A stretch of 46,607 nucleotides of DNA from JBAXAB01 sp037142735 (GTDB lineage Bacteria > Patescibacteriota > Minisyncoccia > Phycocordibacterales > CAIZLB01): positions 1 to 46,607 of the forward strand of contig JBAXAB010000005.1 of the NCBI GenBank assembly GCA_037142735.1, written 5' to 3'. Below are positions 15,152-23,491 of the stretch, in pieces. A model generated the notes under the pieces. It did no database searches and was not told the origin of the DNA. It saw only the letters and a program-made list of their open reading frames with translations. Position numbers and translations under genes: made by a program. Positions within the stretch are counted from its first letter, which is position 1. The number at the start of each line of letters is the position of its first letter.

Positions 15152-16234
15152 ATGCACATGAACAGAAAAAACCCAGGATCTCTAGGCTGGATACTGATTA
15201 GCCTACTCATCATAATAATAATTATTGCCGCACAGCATTCATCAAGCATCACAAAAGGAGGCCTTATAAAAGTCGGCATCATTAATCCAACAAGCGGATC
15301 AGCCGGGCACATGGGTGAAGAGATCATGAACACTTTAAAACTAGCGAGCACCACTTCGACCACCCTTCTCTACGAAGATGACCAGTGTGACGCCACTAAA
15401 GCCATCTCGGCATATCAAAAATTAAAAGGAGAAGGGGCGCACGTCTTTATCGTCAGCTGTAGCGGCAGTGTCCTTGCCCTTGATCCAATTGCCAAAAAAG
15501 ATGGCAATCTTATTTTGACTTCATATGCAGATTCTTCTGAAATAAGAAAAACAGGAGATGAGGTCATCCGTTTTATTCCTGATGCCCTTTCGATTGCAGA
15601 CGGCATGGCTAATTATGCAGCAAAATTGCCAGCGACCAGCACAAAGATTGGCTTGCTGTACGAGGATCAAGATTATGCAAAGTCCGCTGCCCTTATTCTT
15701 CAACAAAAGCTGGGCAAAAAGATTATTGAAGCTGAACAATACTCTGCAAACGATACAACTTTTAAAACTCAGATTACGAAATTGAAGGCAAATGGTATCA
15801 ATACACTATTGTACGTTCCAACCAGTGACAAGGCAGCAAAATTAGTATTTAAAGACATCAAAACTCTTGGATATACACCTTTTATTATTGGTGATGTAAA
15901 CACATGTGAATATCCTTTTTCTCCAAAAGACTTTGGCTTAAAATCTGTGTGTTTTGATTCTGGATTTACTACTGAAACGACAGCATATAAAAAGTTTATT
16001 GCAGCGTACAAACAGATATATGGTCAAGATTCAACTGCTCCATTTTATAACGCAATCACTTACGACATTGCAATGTTAATTGACAACTTTGCAAAAACGC
16101 ACAAACAAGATGTGGGTATCCCGGACTTGAAAAAATATTTCTTGAAAGGAATTACGGGTCAAATGTCACGTTATTCTTTTAGTCAAAATGGAGAGGTTGT
16201 TGCGACGCCTTATTTGAAGATGTTTAGTAAGTAG
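15152..16234 (+). CDS. LivJ-type branched-chain amino acid/amide-binding protein, anchored
   Basis: The ATG at 15152 (MHMNRKNP; the ATG at 15158 is also possible) is preferred to an upstream GTG, because it places a single anchor helix (ILISLLIIIIIIAAQ) near the N-terminus. The 360-residue protein then shows a periplasmic-binding fold of the leucine-binding family: IKVGIINPTSGSAGHMGEE, TLLYEDDQCD, VFIVSCSGSVLALDP and IGLLYEDQDYAKSA. There is no lipobox cysteine and no transporter gene next to it. It is therefore an orphan binding protein, like the one at 2230-3525. Confidence 0.88.
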   Translation: MHMNRKNPGSLGWILISLLIIIIIIAAQHSSSITKGGLIKVGIINPTSGSAGHMGEEIMNTLKLASTTSTTLLYEDDQCDATKAISAYQKLKGEGAHVFIVSCSGSVLALDPIAKKDGNLILTSYADSSEIRKTGDEVIRFIPDALSIADGMANYAAKLPATSTKIGLLYEDQDYAKSAALILQQKLGKKIIEAEQYSANDTTFKTQITKLKANGINTLLYVPTSDKAAKLVFKDIKTLGYTPFIIGDVNTCEYPFSPKDFGLKSVCFDSGFTTETTAYKKFIAAYKQIYGQDSTAPFYNAITYDIAMLIDNFAKTHKQDVGIPDLKKYFLKGITGQMSRYSFSQNGEVVATPYLKMFSK

Positions 16235-16258
16235 ATTTTTTGTACAGTTGTCTCCACC

Positions 16259-17095
16259 TTACTTAAACATTCCTGCAAACTCCTCAATCGGCATCTCGTA
16301 ATTGAACCCCGGATTCTTTTCTTGCAACCTTCCACTCTTAGTTTTGTCGTATTTTCGAGTGCCCTTCAGCTGTACAAAACACACAGCAGAATATCTTCCT
16401 TCCCTGGCAGTCTCAGGCGTTGCCACCACACGGTGACACAGTGCCTTCAACTCACCTTTTGAACGCAACTGCATTTGCATCGAATTAATGAGTACTGTCT
16501 GGTCTCCACAAGAGATTGGAACATCGATCCACTTGCCATCGTAAGATAGGCACTGAAAACCAGGAGCACTTTCAAATAAGTGTAGTGTAAAGCCACTTTG
16601 ATCAACATGCGACGTGGCTGTTTCCTCGCCAACTTCACGGTCTCCAAAATAATGAATGAAACGCACGAAAAATCCGGGTTCACTTTCTTCCACCTCTTTT
16701 TCAAAACCTTCCAATCCAAATTCTGCCTCTACATCGCGGGCAAATTGAAGAATCGTTGGCTTCATGACTTTCACGAGTGAAGTGACATGCGTCACGAATT
16801 CTCGGGCGACTGGACTCTCGATCTTTCCAAGATTTTCTTTCAGCCATTCTTCACCACCAGTTGCAATGTCAAAGTTTTCCTTACGATCACCCTTTGGACC
16901 ACTACCGTCTTTCAGTTCATATCCGACACCGTCCGCATTATTGCTGTATGGCAAGTTTTTCTTCACACCTGTCGGCAGGGCCGTAAATTTTTTCCACAGA
17001 CCGATGGATTTTTCCACCGCCTCGCGCAAATCTGCAGGATACGGGATCGTTACCGCTCCTTCTGTTTTTAGTTTTTTGATATCGTATGGTTTCAT
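16259..17095 (-). CDS. 2-oxoglutarate/Fe(II)-dependent oxygenase (IPNS-like)
   Basis: A 278-residue protein of the isopenicillin-N-synthase-like oxygenase type. The iron ligands are His and Asp in TSHVDQSGFTLHLF and the distal His in CHRVVATPE. Arg for 2-oxoglutarate lies about ten residues further, in REGRYSAVCF. The N-terminal part (AVTIPYPADLREAVEKSIGLWKKF) matches the non-haem dioxygenase N-terminal domain. The substrate cannot be read from the sequence. The enzyme needs oxygen, so the cell meets oxic conditions or depends on an aerobic host. A palindrome at 17101-17131 sits just before the ATG. Confidence 0.88.
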   Translation of the reverse strand: MKPYDIKKLKTEGAVTIPYPADLREAVEKSIGLWKKFTALPTGVKKNLPYSNNADGVGYELKDGSGPKGDRKENFDIATGGEEWLKENLGKIESPVAREFVTHVTSLVKVMKPTILQFARDVEAEFGLEGFEKEVEESEPGFFVRFIHYFGDREVGEETATSHVDQSGFTLHLFESAPGFQCLSYDGKWIDVPISCGDQTVLINSMQMQLRSKGELKALCHRVVATPETAREGRYSAVCFVQLKGTRKYDKTKSGRLQEKNPGFNYEMPIEEFAGMFK

Positions 17096-17100
17096 GATTG

Positions 17101-17131
17101 TTTAGGAAGTGGAGGTTGTACCACTTCTAAA
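17101..17131 (-). promoter_or_regulatory. Palindrome before the oxygenase gene
   Basis: TTTAGGAAGTGG (17101-17112) and CCACTTCTAAA (17121-17131) form an inverted repeat with one bulged base and an 8-nt centre, six bases upstream of the oxygenase ATG (minus strand). It could be an operator or an RNA hairpin covering the start region. Confidence 0.5.
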
Positions 17132-17178
17132 CCAATCTTAAATTCCCTTGTAAAACAAACAAGCGAGGGCATCCTCTG

Positions 17179-17907
17179 TTACTTACCATCAACCAAATCA
17201 CTCTGTATCTCCTCATTAAAAAACATTGGCAACTTATCAACACTTCCGTCTTTAATCGCTTTTAAAACAATATTTATACTTCTTATTGAATCAAACTCTG
17301 CGGATTCATTTTTTATTGCCTCATCAATCGGTACCCACATGTTGTGGCCAAAATTACTATTAACTATTAACTCTCCACTACTTGAATCAGCATATGCAAT
17401 TGGAAAAAGAAGGTCTGAAAACAATTCTCCGGACTTATACATAATCCTTCTTTCATTTCCAACCAACTTAAATGTAGCCTCAAGACCAGTTTCTTGTTTT
17501 AATTTTCTGGCTGCGGCTGGTTCGATCAGTTCACCTTTTAAAACTACCCCTCCCATCACTCCTACTTTTCCATATGAAGGGTTCGATTTTCGTAATTGAT
17601 TCAGAATTTCAATTTTTCCACTCACTACTCGTGAGAGAATTGTAATAACATTTATTTTAAACAAACTAGTAATTGCATCATTGGTCGGATATGGATCTGC
17701 AACATGTTTTATTCCTTTGGAAGACAACGAGTACCCTTCGTCCAACCGTAAAACAAACTCCTTTTTAACAAGATGCTGCAGGTGATAATTGAACAGATCA
17801 TTTGGCACTTTATCCGGTCTCAGCTCTGCATATCTAAGGGATTTAGCGTTCTTAAGGCGTGACAGGATGTGATTTTGTATAGGTGAGAAGCTGGCCAGTG
17901 AAGTCAT
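17179..17907 (-). CDS. Winged-helix plus degenerate Nudix-domain protein
   Basis: A 242-residue protein with an N-terminal winged-helix-like part (about 8-70; IQNHILSRLKNAKSLRYAELR, HLQHLVKKEFVLRL). A Nudix fold follows (about 85-225). The Nudix box reads GVVLKGELIEPAAARKLKQETGLE: the REUxEE core is RKLKQE, so two of the conserved glutamates are Lys and Gln. Hydrolysis is probably weak or lost and the domain may sense a nucleotide, as in NrtR-type regulators (which have the opposite domain order). Transcription factor is therefore a reasonable but unproven role. Confidence 0.75.
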   Translation of the reverse strand: MTSLASFSPIQNHILSRLKNAKSLRYAELRPDKVPNDLFNYHLQHLVKKEFVLRLDEGYSLSSKGIKHVADPYPTNDAITSLFKINVITILSRVVSGKIEILNQLRKSNPSYGKVGVMGGVVLKGELIEPAAARKLKQETGLEATFKLVGNERRIMYKSGELFSDLLFPIAYADSSSGELIVNSNFGHNMWVPIDEAIKNESAEFDSIRSINIVLKAIKDGSVDKLPMFFNEEIQSDLVDGK

Positions 17908-18037
17908 GGTTAAATGATATACGGATTCGACGATATGACAAGAAAAAAAATAATGTCACACAAATCATAAAAATCAATGCACCCAGCCTCTTTTAGCCGA
18001 CGTATATACTCTGTGTAAGACCTTCATTAAGGCCTTC

Positions 18038-18054
18038 AGATTATAAGATAATCT
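18038..18054 (+). promoter_or_regulatory. Perfect 7-bp dyad upstream of the DUF5666 gene
   Basis: AGATTAT-AAG-ATAATCT, a perfect inverted repeat 22 bp before the ATG at 18077. The size and position fit an operator overlapping the promoter; the -10 may be inside it. Confidence 0.4.
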
Positions 18055-18076
18055 TAAATGAAATTTAACTAACCAC

Positions 18077-18964
18077 ATGACTCTCAAACTAAAGAAAAAA
18101 ACTACGATTGGCGCAGGCCTTGGGCTTGTTTTAATATTAACGCTCGTCACAACACCTGCTTTTGCTGAAACTGAAAATACAGCCAATACTGAAGGTGGGT
18201 TCGGACCACATTCAGATATGATGGGTTCAAACACCAGAACACATATGGATAATCCTGAAGGTAACAGTAGAATGCACGGCCAAATGATGGAACCTGCTGT
18301 CATGGGATCTGTTTCTACTATCAGCGGGACTACAATTACGCTTAATGGTCGTAAAACACCCGGCCAGGACGGCGTAGCAACTTTTAGCATAGATGCTTCA
18401 AATGCAGTGGTGTATAAAAATGATGCAACGAGTAGCGTGTCCAGTATTGCCACAGGAGACATGATCTTCGTTCAAGGTACAGTCAACGAAACAAATGTGC
18501 TCGCCAGCGTCATTCGCGATGGAGTGAGGGGTGTAGGATTTGGCAAAGATGGCAAAGAAATGATGGGTAGGATGCGACGCGGACATAGGAACGCTTCATC
18601 TACCCTTCCGGCAATTGTTGGAAATGGTCAGCCTCTAGTTGCGGGGAAAATATCAGCAGTTATAGGTAACATATTAACGGTAACTACTGGAAATAATGTC
18701 TCCTATACTGTTGATGCAACCAACGCCAAAATAATGCAAGGTAAAACGGAAGAATCATTGTCAGCTCTTGTTGTTGGAAATGAAGTTATTGTTCAAGGTA
18801 CAGTAAACGGCACTTCGATTACTGCCTCGACCATAATCCAGCCACATCATAAAAATGAGGACACGAATTCTGTATCTTCGAATAATAATTCAAATCCTCA
18901 ACCTGAACATCATGGATTCTTTGAAAGTATTGGCGGATTCTTTACGCACCTTTTCGGTTTTTAA
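18077..18964 (+). CDS. Secreted DUF5666-type protein with two repeats
   Basis: A 295-residue exported protein with a signal peptide (KLKKKTTIGAGLGL, cleavage after AFA near residue 31). A Met/His-containing segment follows (about 40-75, several HSDMMGSN/MHGQMMEP motifs). Two copies of an OB-like beta repeat lie near 76-155 (VMGSVSTISGTTITL, GDMIFVQGTVNETNVLASVI) and 185-260 (VAGKISAVIGNILTV, GNEVIVQGTVNGTSITAST). The Met/His-rich stretch might bind copper or another metal, but this is only suggested by composition. A clear terminator follows. Confidence 0.82.
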   Translation: MTLKLKKKTTIGAGLGLVLILTLVTTPAFAETENTANTEGGFGPHSDMMGSNTRTHMDNPEGNSRMHGQMMEPAVMGSVSTISGTTITLNGRKTPGQDGVATFSIDASNAVVYKNDATSSVSSIATGDMIFVQGTVNETNVLASVIRDGVRGVGFGKDGKEMMGRMRRGHRNASSTLPAIVGNGQPLVAGKISAVIGNILTVTTGNNVSYTVDATNAKIMQGKTEESLSALVVGNEVIVQGTVNGTSITASTIIQPHHKNEDTNSVSSNNNSNPQPEHHGFFESIGGFFTHLFGF

Positions 18965-19017
18965 TCAAACGTTCGTAACCGAATAGGTGTAATTTTATTA
19001 GCCCAATAATACACTGT

Positions 19018-19047
19018 AGAAAACCCACTCAACCGAGCGGGTTTTCT
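19018..19047 (+). terminator. Terminator after the DUF5666 gene
   Basis: AGAAAACCC (19018-19026) / GGGTTTTCT (19039-19047), with inner CTC/GAG pairing. Confidence 0.85.
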
Positions 19048-19110
19048 AATTCTTGATTAACTTGATAGATCTCCCCAAAACAGACCCCTTAGGCTATAAT
19101 CAATGCAAAT

Positions 19111-19791
19111 ATGCTTCAGACAATACACACCAGCCTGCGCCGACATGTACAACTGTGGAGCAACCGTAAATTCTTGATTAGTGTCCTTGCACATTCCTTA
19201 TTCCTTGTGGTTAGTATTTTTTTCACATATTTAGCAAGCAGCTACAATGATGGATACACTAGCGGTTATATAGTACCCGATCTGCTACTAGACCATATAC
19301 CCATAGTGGACGTCAGTTACCTGTTCTTTCAAGGGGCTTTTTTCTTTGGAATAAGTGTGGTGGCTGTTTTCCTTTTTATTCCAGAATCAATACCCTTTGC
19401 ATTAATCACCAGTGCTTTCTTTTTTGCAACCCGAGCACTCTTCATGACAATGACCCACCTTACAGCTCCTTTTATTGCCCACTACAGCTTTATTGAATAC
19501 GAGCATCACGTACCTCAAGTGGTCTTTAGCCTCACCTCTGGTAATGATTTATTCTTCTCTGGTCACGCAGGATTCCCCTTTCTCTTGGCGCTGATTTTTT
19601 GGAGTTTTAAGCCTATTCGTCACTATTTCCTTATGTGTTCAATACTTGCTTCTATAATTGTTATTGTTGGACACCTTCACTATTCAATCGATGTATTCTC
19701 AGCTTTCTTTATTACATACGGAATTTTTGAAATTGCTAAAAGGATTTTTAAGAAAGAATACCTTTTCTTCAAGAACAATGAGAACGTTTAG
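19111..19791 (+). CDS. PAP2-like membrane phosphatase/sphingomyelin synthase-type protein
   Basis: A 226-residue membrane protein with about six helices. The C-terminal half carries SGHAGFPFLLALIFW (Ser-Gly-His) and VGHLHYSIDVFSAFF (second His with Asp), the catalytic pattern of the PAP2 C-terminal/sphingomyelin synthase-related family. Members transfer or remove phospho-head groups of lipids at the outer membrane face. The lysine/arginine-rich phosphate-binding part of typical PAP2 is not obvious, so the reaction is uncertain. A TATAAT box ends 10 nt before the ATG, giving a leader of only a few bases. Confidence 0.8.
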   Translation: MLQTIHTSLRRHVQLWSNRKFLISVLAHSLFLVVSIFFTYLASSYNDGYTSGYIVPDLLLDHIPIVDVSYLFFQGAFFFGISVVAVFLFIPESIPFALITSAFFFATRALFMTMTHLTAPFIAHYSFIEYEHHVPQVVFSLTSGNDLFFSGHAGFPFLLALIFWSFKPIRHYFLMCSILASIIVIVGHLHYSIDVFSAFFITYGIFEIAKRIFKKEYLFFKNNENV

Positions 19792-19843
19792 GAGATAATT
19801 TTTCTTTGTTTATTTTTTAAGAAAAGTATAAGTACTGTTATTT

Positions 19844-20308
19844 TTACTGGCTCTGAGATGCAGCCTTTGAAGTAGTCGCTTCGGACTTTACAACTGCAGG
19901 GGCCGTTGAGGTAGAAGCTTGCGCGTTAGGATTAAAAGGACCTATATCAATAATCTTATTAATTGATGGTCTGTAGATAACAGCTTTTTGCATATTTGGA
20001 AACAAGATCAAATCATCTCCGTTTTCAGCAGATTCAAAAAACTTCTGGCCTTCCAATTTTGATTTGTCAGCAATAGTTGCCAACACCGCATTTGTTGAAT
20101 CTTTTACAACCATTAATTTAGAAACCATGTTAACCACCTCATCCGTCTTCTTCTTTGCCTCTTCTGCTTTTTGTTGTGAATCCACAACAGCATTTTTACT
20201 CACCACATTATATTTGTAAAAATAATAACTAAAGCCGCCAATAGCAATGAGAAGAAGAATAAAAAGAATTCCGGCTGGTTTTTTAACTAAAGAGGTTATT
20301 TTTGACAT
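19844..20308 (-). CDS. Single-TM membrane protein, unknown
   Basis: A 154-residue protein (start MSKITSLVKK at 20308). One TM helix (about 14-34) is followed by a coiled-coil-prone stretch (DSQQKAEEAKKKTDEVVNMVSKL). A small folded part then contains DLILFPNMQKAVIYRPSINKIIDIGP, and the tail is Ala/Ser/Thr-rich. The frame stays open to 20473 (MARTKQQPE), which would add 55 Arg/Gln-rich residues. That part overlaps another open frame (20337-20525), so the internal start is preferred. No family is recognised. Confidence 0.65.
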   Translation of the reverse strand: MSKITSLVKKPAGILFILLLIAIGGFSYYFYKYNVVSKNAVVDSQQKAEEAKKKTDEVVNMVSKLMVVKDSTNAVLATIADKSKLEGQKFFESAENGDDLILFPNMQKAVIYRPSINKIIDIGPFNPNAQASTSTAPAVVKSEATTSKAASQSQ

Positions 20309-20336
20309 TTTTTTATTTGAACTTTTTTTTAAATAA

Positions 20337-20525
20337 TTAATTTGAACTTGTTCCTGAACCTGAATTTGTTGTTCCACTGTCTGTACCGGCTGTTGGCGAA
20401 CTACCCGACGACGAATTGTCCGTGCTTGCACTATCTCCTCCTGTATTTCCGGTTGCTGTTTGGTTCGCGCCACTTGAATATTCTACACTAGAAGTCAATG
20501 TATTGTCATGTGAATTACTGTCCAT
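20337..20525 (-). CDS. Small Ser/Thr/Gly/Asn-rich protein, unknown
   Basis: A 62-residue low-complexity protein (starts MDSNSHDNT) with no hydrophobic segment and no cysteine, ending 28 bp before the start of the one-TM protein. An extended -10 (TGATATAAT, 20556-20548 on the minus strand) lies 22 bp before its ATG, which makes this the first start codon on that transcript. The competing frame at 20309-20473 reads as an Arg/Gln-rich extension of the next gene. Which frame is real, or whether both are used, cannot be settled here. Confidence 0.4.
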   Translation of the reverse strand: MDSNSHDNTLTSSVEYSSGANQTATGNTGGDSASTDNSSSGSSPTAGTDSGTTNSGSGTSSN

Positions 20526-20607
20526 TCATGTGTAGATGTTTGAATAAATTATATCAAACAAAACACAAAATAGTTTTGAAAAATAAGAATAGTTGTAGCA
20601 AACTTCA

Positions 20608-22152
20608 TTATTTTATTTCGTCGAGCAATGTATTTAAATCCTTATGTCGTGCTTCAACTTTTTGTCCATGAATAAGCCAGAAAACGGTCGGATTGAAAGC
20701 TTCGATGAACTCATAATCGTGACTCACAAGCAGAATAGTACTCTTAGAAGTCTGACATGCTAGCAATAAAATTTCCCACGTGACTTCATCAATATGGTTT
20801 GTTGGTTCATCAAGAATAATGAGATCTGGTTTCAAACCGAACACAATTGCAAAACGCAGACGCATCCTTTCTCCTCCTGAAAGACTTTTTACTTGTTGGT
20901 TCATTCTATCTGAATCAAATTTCATTTTACCAAGGGCAGTCCTCGCATCTTCGTCGTTTGCGTTTAATTTATCCATCACAATCTCCACAGCCCTTGATTC
21001 AGGATCAAATTGCGCATGTTGATCAAAATAAGCCCATTTTACAGCAGGTCTCCATGTCATCTCTCCATGCAATAGTGGCAACTCTCCTGTAAGACACTTT
21101 AAAAAAGTAGACTTCCCTGAACCATTTCGTCCTAATAATACAATTTTTTCACCCGAACGGATTTCCAGATTTGCGTTATTAAAGATGATCTTTTTAGCAT
21201 CTTCCTTTACTTTTTTTCCAGAAACCTTTGTTTTTTGTTCAAATCCAAACGACCCGGCATCCATTTTACACACCAGCTTGCCAGAATGAATTAATTGATC
21301 AGCTCCAACTAATTTTATTTTAGTTTTTTTGTCATCTGGTCGTGATGATTCTTTATGGGCTTTTTTCAAACCGTCCAGCTCTTCTTTGGCTCGCCTGTAT
21401 GCGGAAATTTCTTTTCCTCTAAAAGCTTTTTGCTGAAGAATGACTATTGCTGACGACAATTGTTTTATACGTTTTGTTTCAGCATCATATTGGCGCTGCA
21501 AACCACCAATTCTCTCCATCTTCATTTCAATATAGTCATCATACCCGCCTTCTGATATGTGAATTTTCCCTCCAGCAATTTCTCCAATTTTTGTAGCAAT
21601 TGCATCAATCAATAATCTATCATGCGAAATAAAAATAATTCCTCCTCTAAATTCTTTTAACAATGAAACGAGTTCAATTCGGCTGACAATATCTAAATGG
21701 TTTTCTGGTTCATCCATCAAAAGAAAATCTGGACCAAGCGCAAAAGCAACAGACAGCGCCAGAATTTTTTGTTGCCCACCAGAGAGACTTCCACACAATG
21801 ACTCTTTATTTTTTTCAACATTAAAACCTAATTCATTGGCATAGTTAAAAACTTTTTGTGAAAGTTTATCTCCCGCTAATTCTTTTATATACCCTTCAAT
21901 ACTGACCTCCTTATACGCATGATCAAACTCTTGAGGCACGTATACGAATCGAATGTGCCCTTGTTTATCAATAACTCCGGAATCAGCCTCAATTTGCCCA
22001 CACAAGATCTTTAACAAAGTAGACTTTCCGGCACCATTTTCACCAAAAATACATAAACGCTCATTTTCACTGCATTTGAAAGAAACCCCTTGTAATATGG
22101 GCTTTTCACGGATTGAGTATTCAACATTTTTAAGGGATATATTTTTTTGCAC
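20608..22152 (-). CDS. ABC-F family ATPase
   Basis: A 514-residue soluble protein with two ABC ATPase domains and no TM segments. The Walker A motifs are GENGAGKSTLLK (about 38-49) and GRNGSGKSTFLK (about 340-350). The signatures are SLSGGQQKI and SLSGGERMRL, and the Walker B motifs LLMDEPENHLD and LILDEPTNHID. The helical linker between domains (about 215-300) holds the P-site tRNA interaction motif in the family. ABC-F proteins bind the ribosome E-site and relieve stalling or protect against antibiotics; the subtype is not determined. The start is GTG at 22152. Confidence 0.92.
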   Translation of the reverse strand: MQKNISLKNVEYSIREKPILQGVSFKCSENERLCIFGENGAGKSTLLKILCGQIEADSGVIDKQGHIRFVYVPQEFDHAYKEVSIEGYIKELAGDKLSQKVFNYANELGFNVEKNKESLCGSLSGGQQKILALSVAFALGPDFLLMDEPENHLDIVSRIELVSLLKEFRGGIIFISHDRLLIDAIATKIGEIAGGKIHISEGGYDDYIEMKMERIGGLQRQYDAETKRIKQLSSAIVILQQKAFRGKEISAYRRAKEELDGLKKAHKESSRPDDKKTKIKLVGADQLIHSGKLVCKMDAGSFGFEQKTKVSGKKVKEDAKKIIFNNANLEIRSGEKIVLLGRNGSGKSTFLKCLTGELPLLHGEMTWRPAVKWAYFDQHAQFDPESRAVEIVMDKLNANDEDARTALGKMKFDSDRMNQQVKSLSGGERMRLRFAIVFGLKPDLIILDEPTNHIDEVTWEILLLACQTSKSTILLVSHDYEFIEAFNPTVFWLIHGQKVEARHKDLNTLLDEIK

Positions 22153-22200
22153 TTTAGTGAAAAATACTCTAACACAAAGACACGGGTTTAGCGATGATGC

Positions 22201-23430
22201 CTATAGAGAAAACTGCCCATCTTTATATATGACCTTCTCTTTACCATTCTTCAAGTAGGCCGTGACAGTTCTGTCTGTTGTAGACACAATATCAGTATGA
22301 ACTGGGGAATCGTTGTACCCGAGCTTTTCCCATTGTTTTTTTGACAATTTTGAAGGATCACCGTCAAAACAATCATGGTACGAAGAACCTAAAGCAATAT
22401 GTGTATTTCCAAAAGGCCCACCGACATTTTCATCGTATAACGTTTCTCCCATAAATTTAGTAATTCGAGAAAATCTTTTGTCGGTCAACGAAAATTCTCC
22501 AACCTTATCGGCATTTTTCGATGCAATCATGCTTTTCAACACATGTTCATTTTTTGTGGCCTTACTTTTTACCACCACCCCATTTTTAAATTCCAATTCT
22601 ACTCCGTCAATCAAGTTTCCGTATCTGTACAGTGGTTGATTGAAACGAATCCAACCTTCGGTCCCCCTCCAATCAGGCGAATTAAATATTTCAAAACTTG
22701 GAATGTTCCTACCACTTCCGCCAACCCATTTGCGCTTGGCTCCGAGCTTGATCCAAAGATCTACATCTTTACCAACAATGTGTAATTTTTCAATTTGTAA
22801 ATTGTTAAGTTTTTTCATATACACATCCATTTCCTTGTATATCTTTTTCCAAGTAGCCACCGGATTCTTCTCGTCGAGAAAACATGCTTTAATTATTTGA
22901 TTCCAATACTCTTTTTCCGAAAGTCTGGCTTCTTTCGCCATCGCTGGAGTTCCATATAGACCCAGTGTCCACGTAAATTTTCCTTTGTATTCTTTTTCAT
23001 TTCGCCAATCTCTAAATGGCTTGATGGCAACGCCTCGTTTCATGATTTTTTCAGGATCAATTCCTTGTAAAGATTTTTTATCTGTTTCGGAAATAATATA
23101 TAGACTGTGATCCGCCTCATCAGCAAAACCTTTCATATATTTTGAAGGAAAATGATTCAATTGATGCTCTTCTGCTATTTCAAAAAAAGCGCGGTCAAAT
23201 TTAAACCAAGGCTCATTATCCGGTGTATATTTTTGAATGACATGTCCGCCTGCTTTCCAAATAGCCTTTAAAACCTCTGCATAAAGTGGCTTACAAGACT
23301 CGCTACCATACACAGCCACTACATCCCCCTTCTTGATGCCCGTGCCACTTCCCAAGGCAAAATTGACTAACACATTGGCATAGTTTTCTAGTATGAGACG
23401 ACTAGGAACATAGGATTTTTTAGCTTTCAT
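22201..23430 (-). CDS. M29-family (AmpS-like) aminopeptidase
   Basis: A 409-residue metallo-aminopeptidase of family M29. The start is set at the ATG at 23430 (MKAKKSYVPSR), since the longer frame adds an unrelated hydrophobic stretch overlapping the divergent promoter. Metal-binding and active-site segments are visible: NIPSFEIFNSPDWRGTEGW, FMGETLYDENVGGPFGNTHIALGSSY and SPVHTDIV, with the expected Glu, His, Tyr and Asp residues. It removes N-terminal residues from peptides in the cytosol, useful for using host-derived peptides. Divergent from the surface protein at 23492. Confidence 0.9.
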   Translation of the reverse strand: MKAKKSYVPSRLILENYANVLVNFALGSGTGIKKGDVVAVYGSESCKPLYAEVLKAIWKAGGHVIQKYTPDNEPWFKFDRAFFEIAEEHQLNHFPSKYMKGFADEADHSLYIISETDKKSLQGIDPEKIMKRGVAIKPFRDWRNEKEYKGKFTWTLGLYGTPAMAKEARLSEKEYWNQIIKACFLDEKNPVATWKKIYKEMDVYMKKLNNLQIEKLHIVGKDVDLWIKLGAKRKWVGGSGRNIPSFEIFNSPDWRGTEGWIRFNQPLYRYGNLIDGVELEFKNGVVVKSKATKNEHVLKSMIASKNADKVGEFSLTDKRFSRITKFMGETLYDENVGGPFGNTHIALGSSYHDCFDGDPSKLSKKQWEKLGYNDSPVHTDIVSTTDRTVTAYLKNGKEKVIYKDGQFSL

Positions 23431-23491
23431 TAAATACAGATTACCCCAAGCTAGGAGGCACTGCAACTTCAAAAAGATGTATAATATCTGC

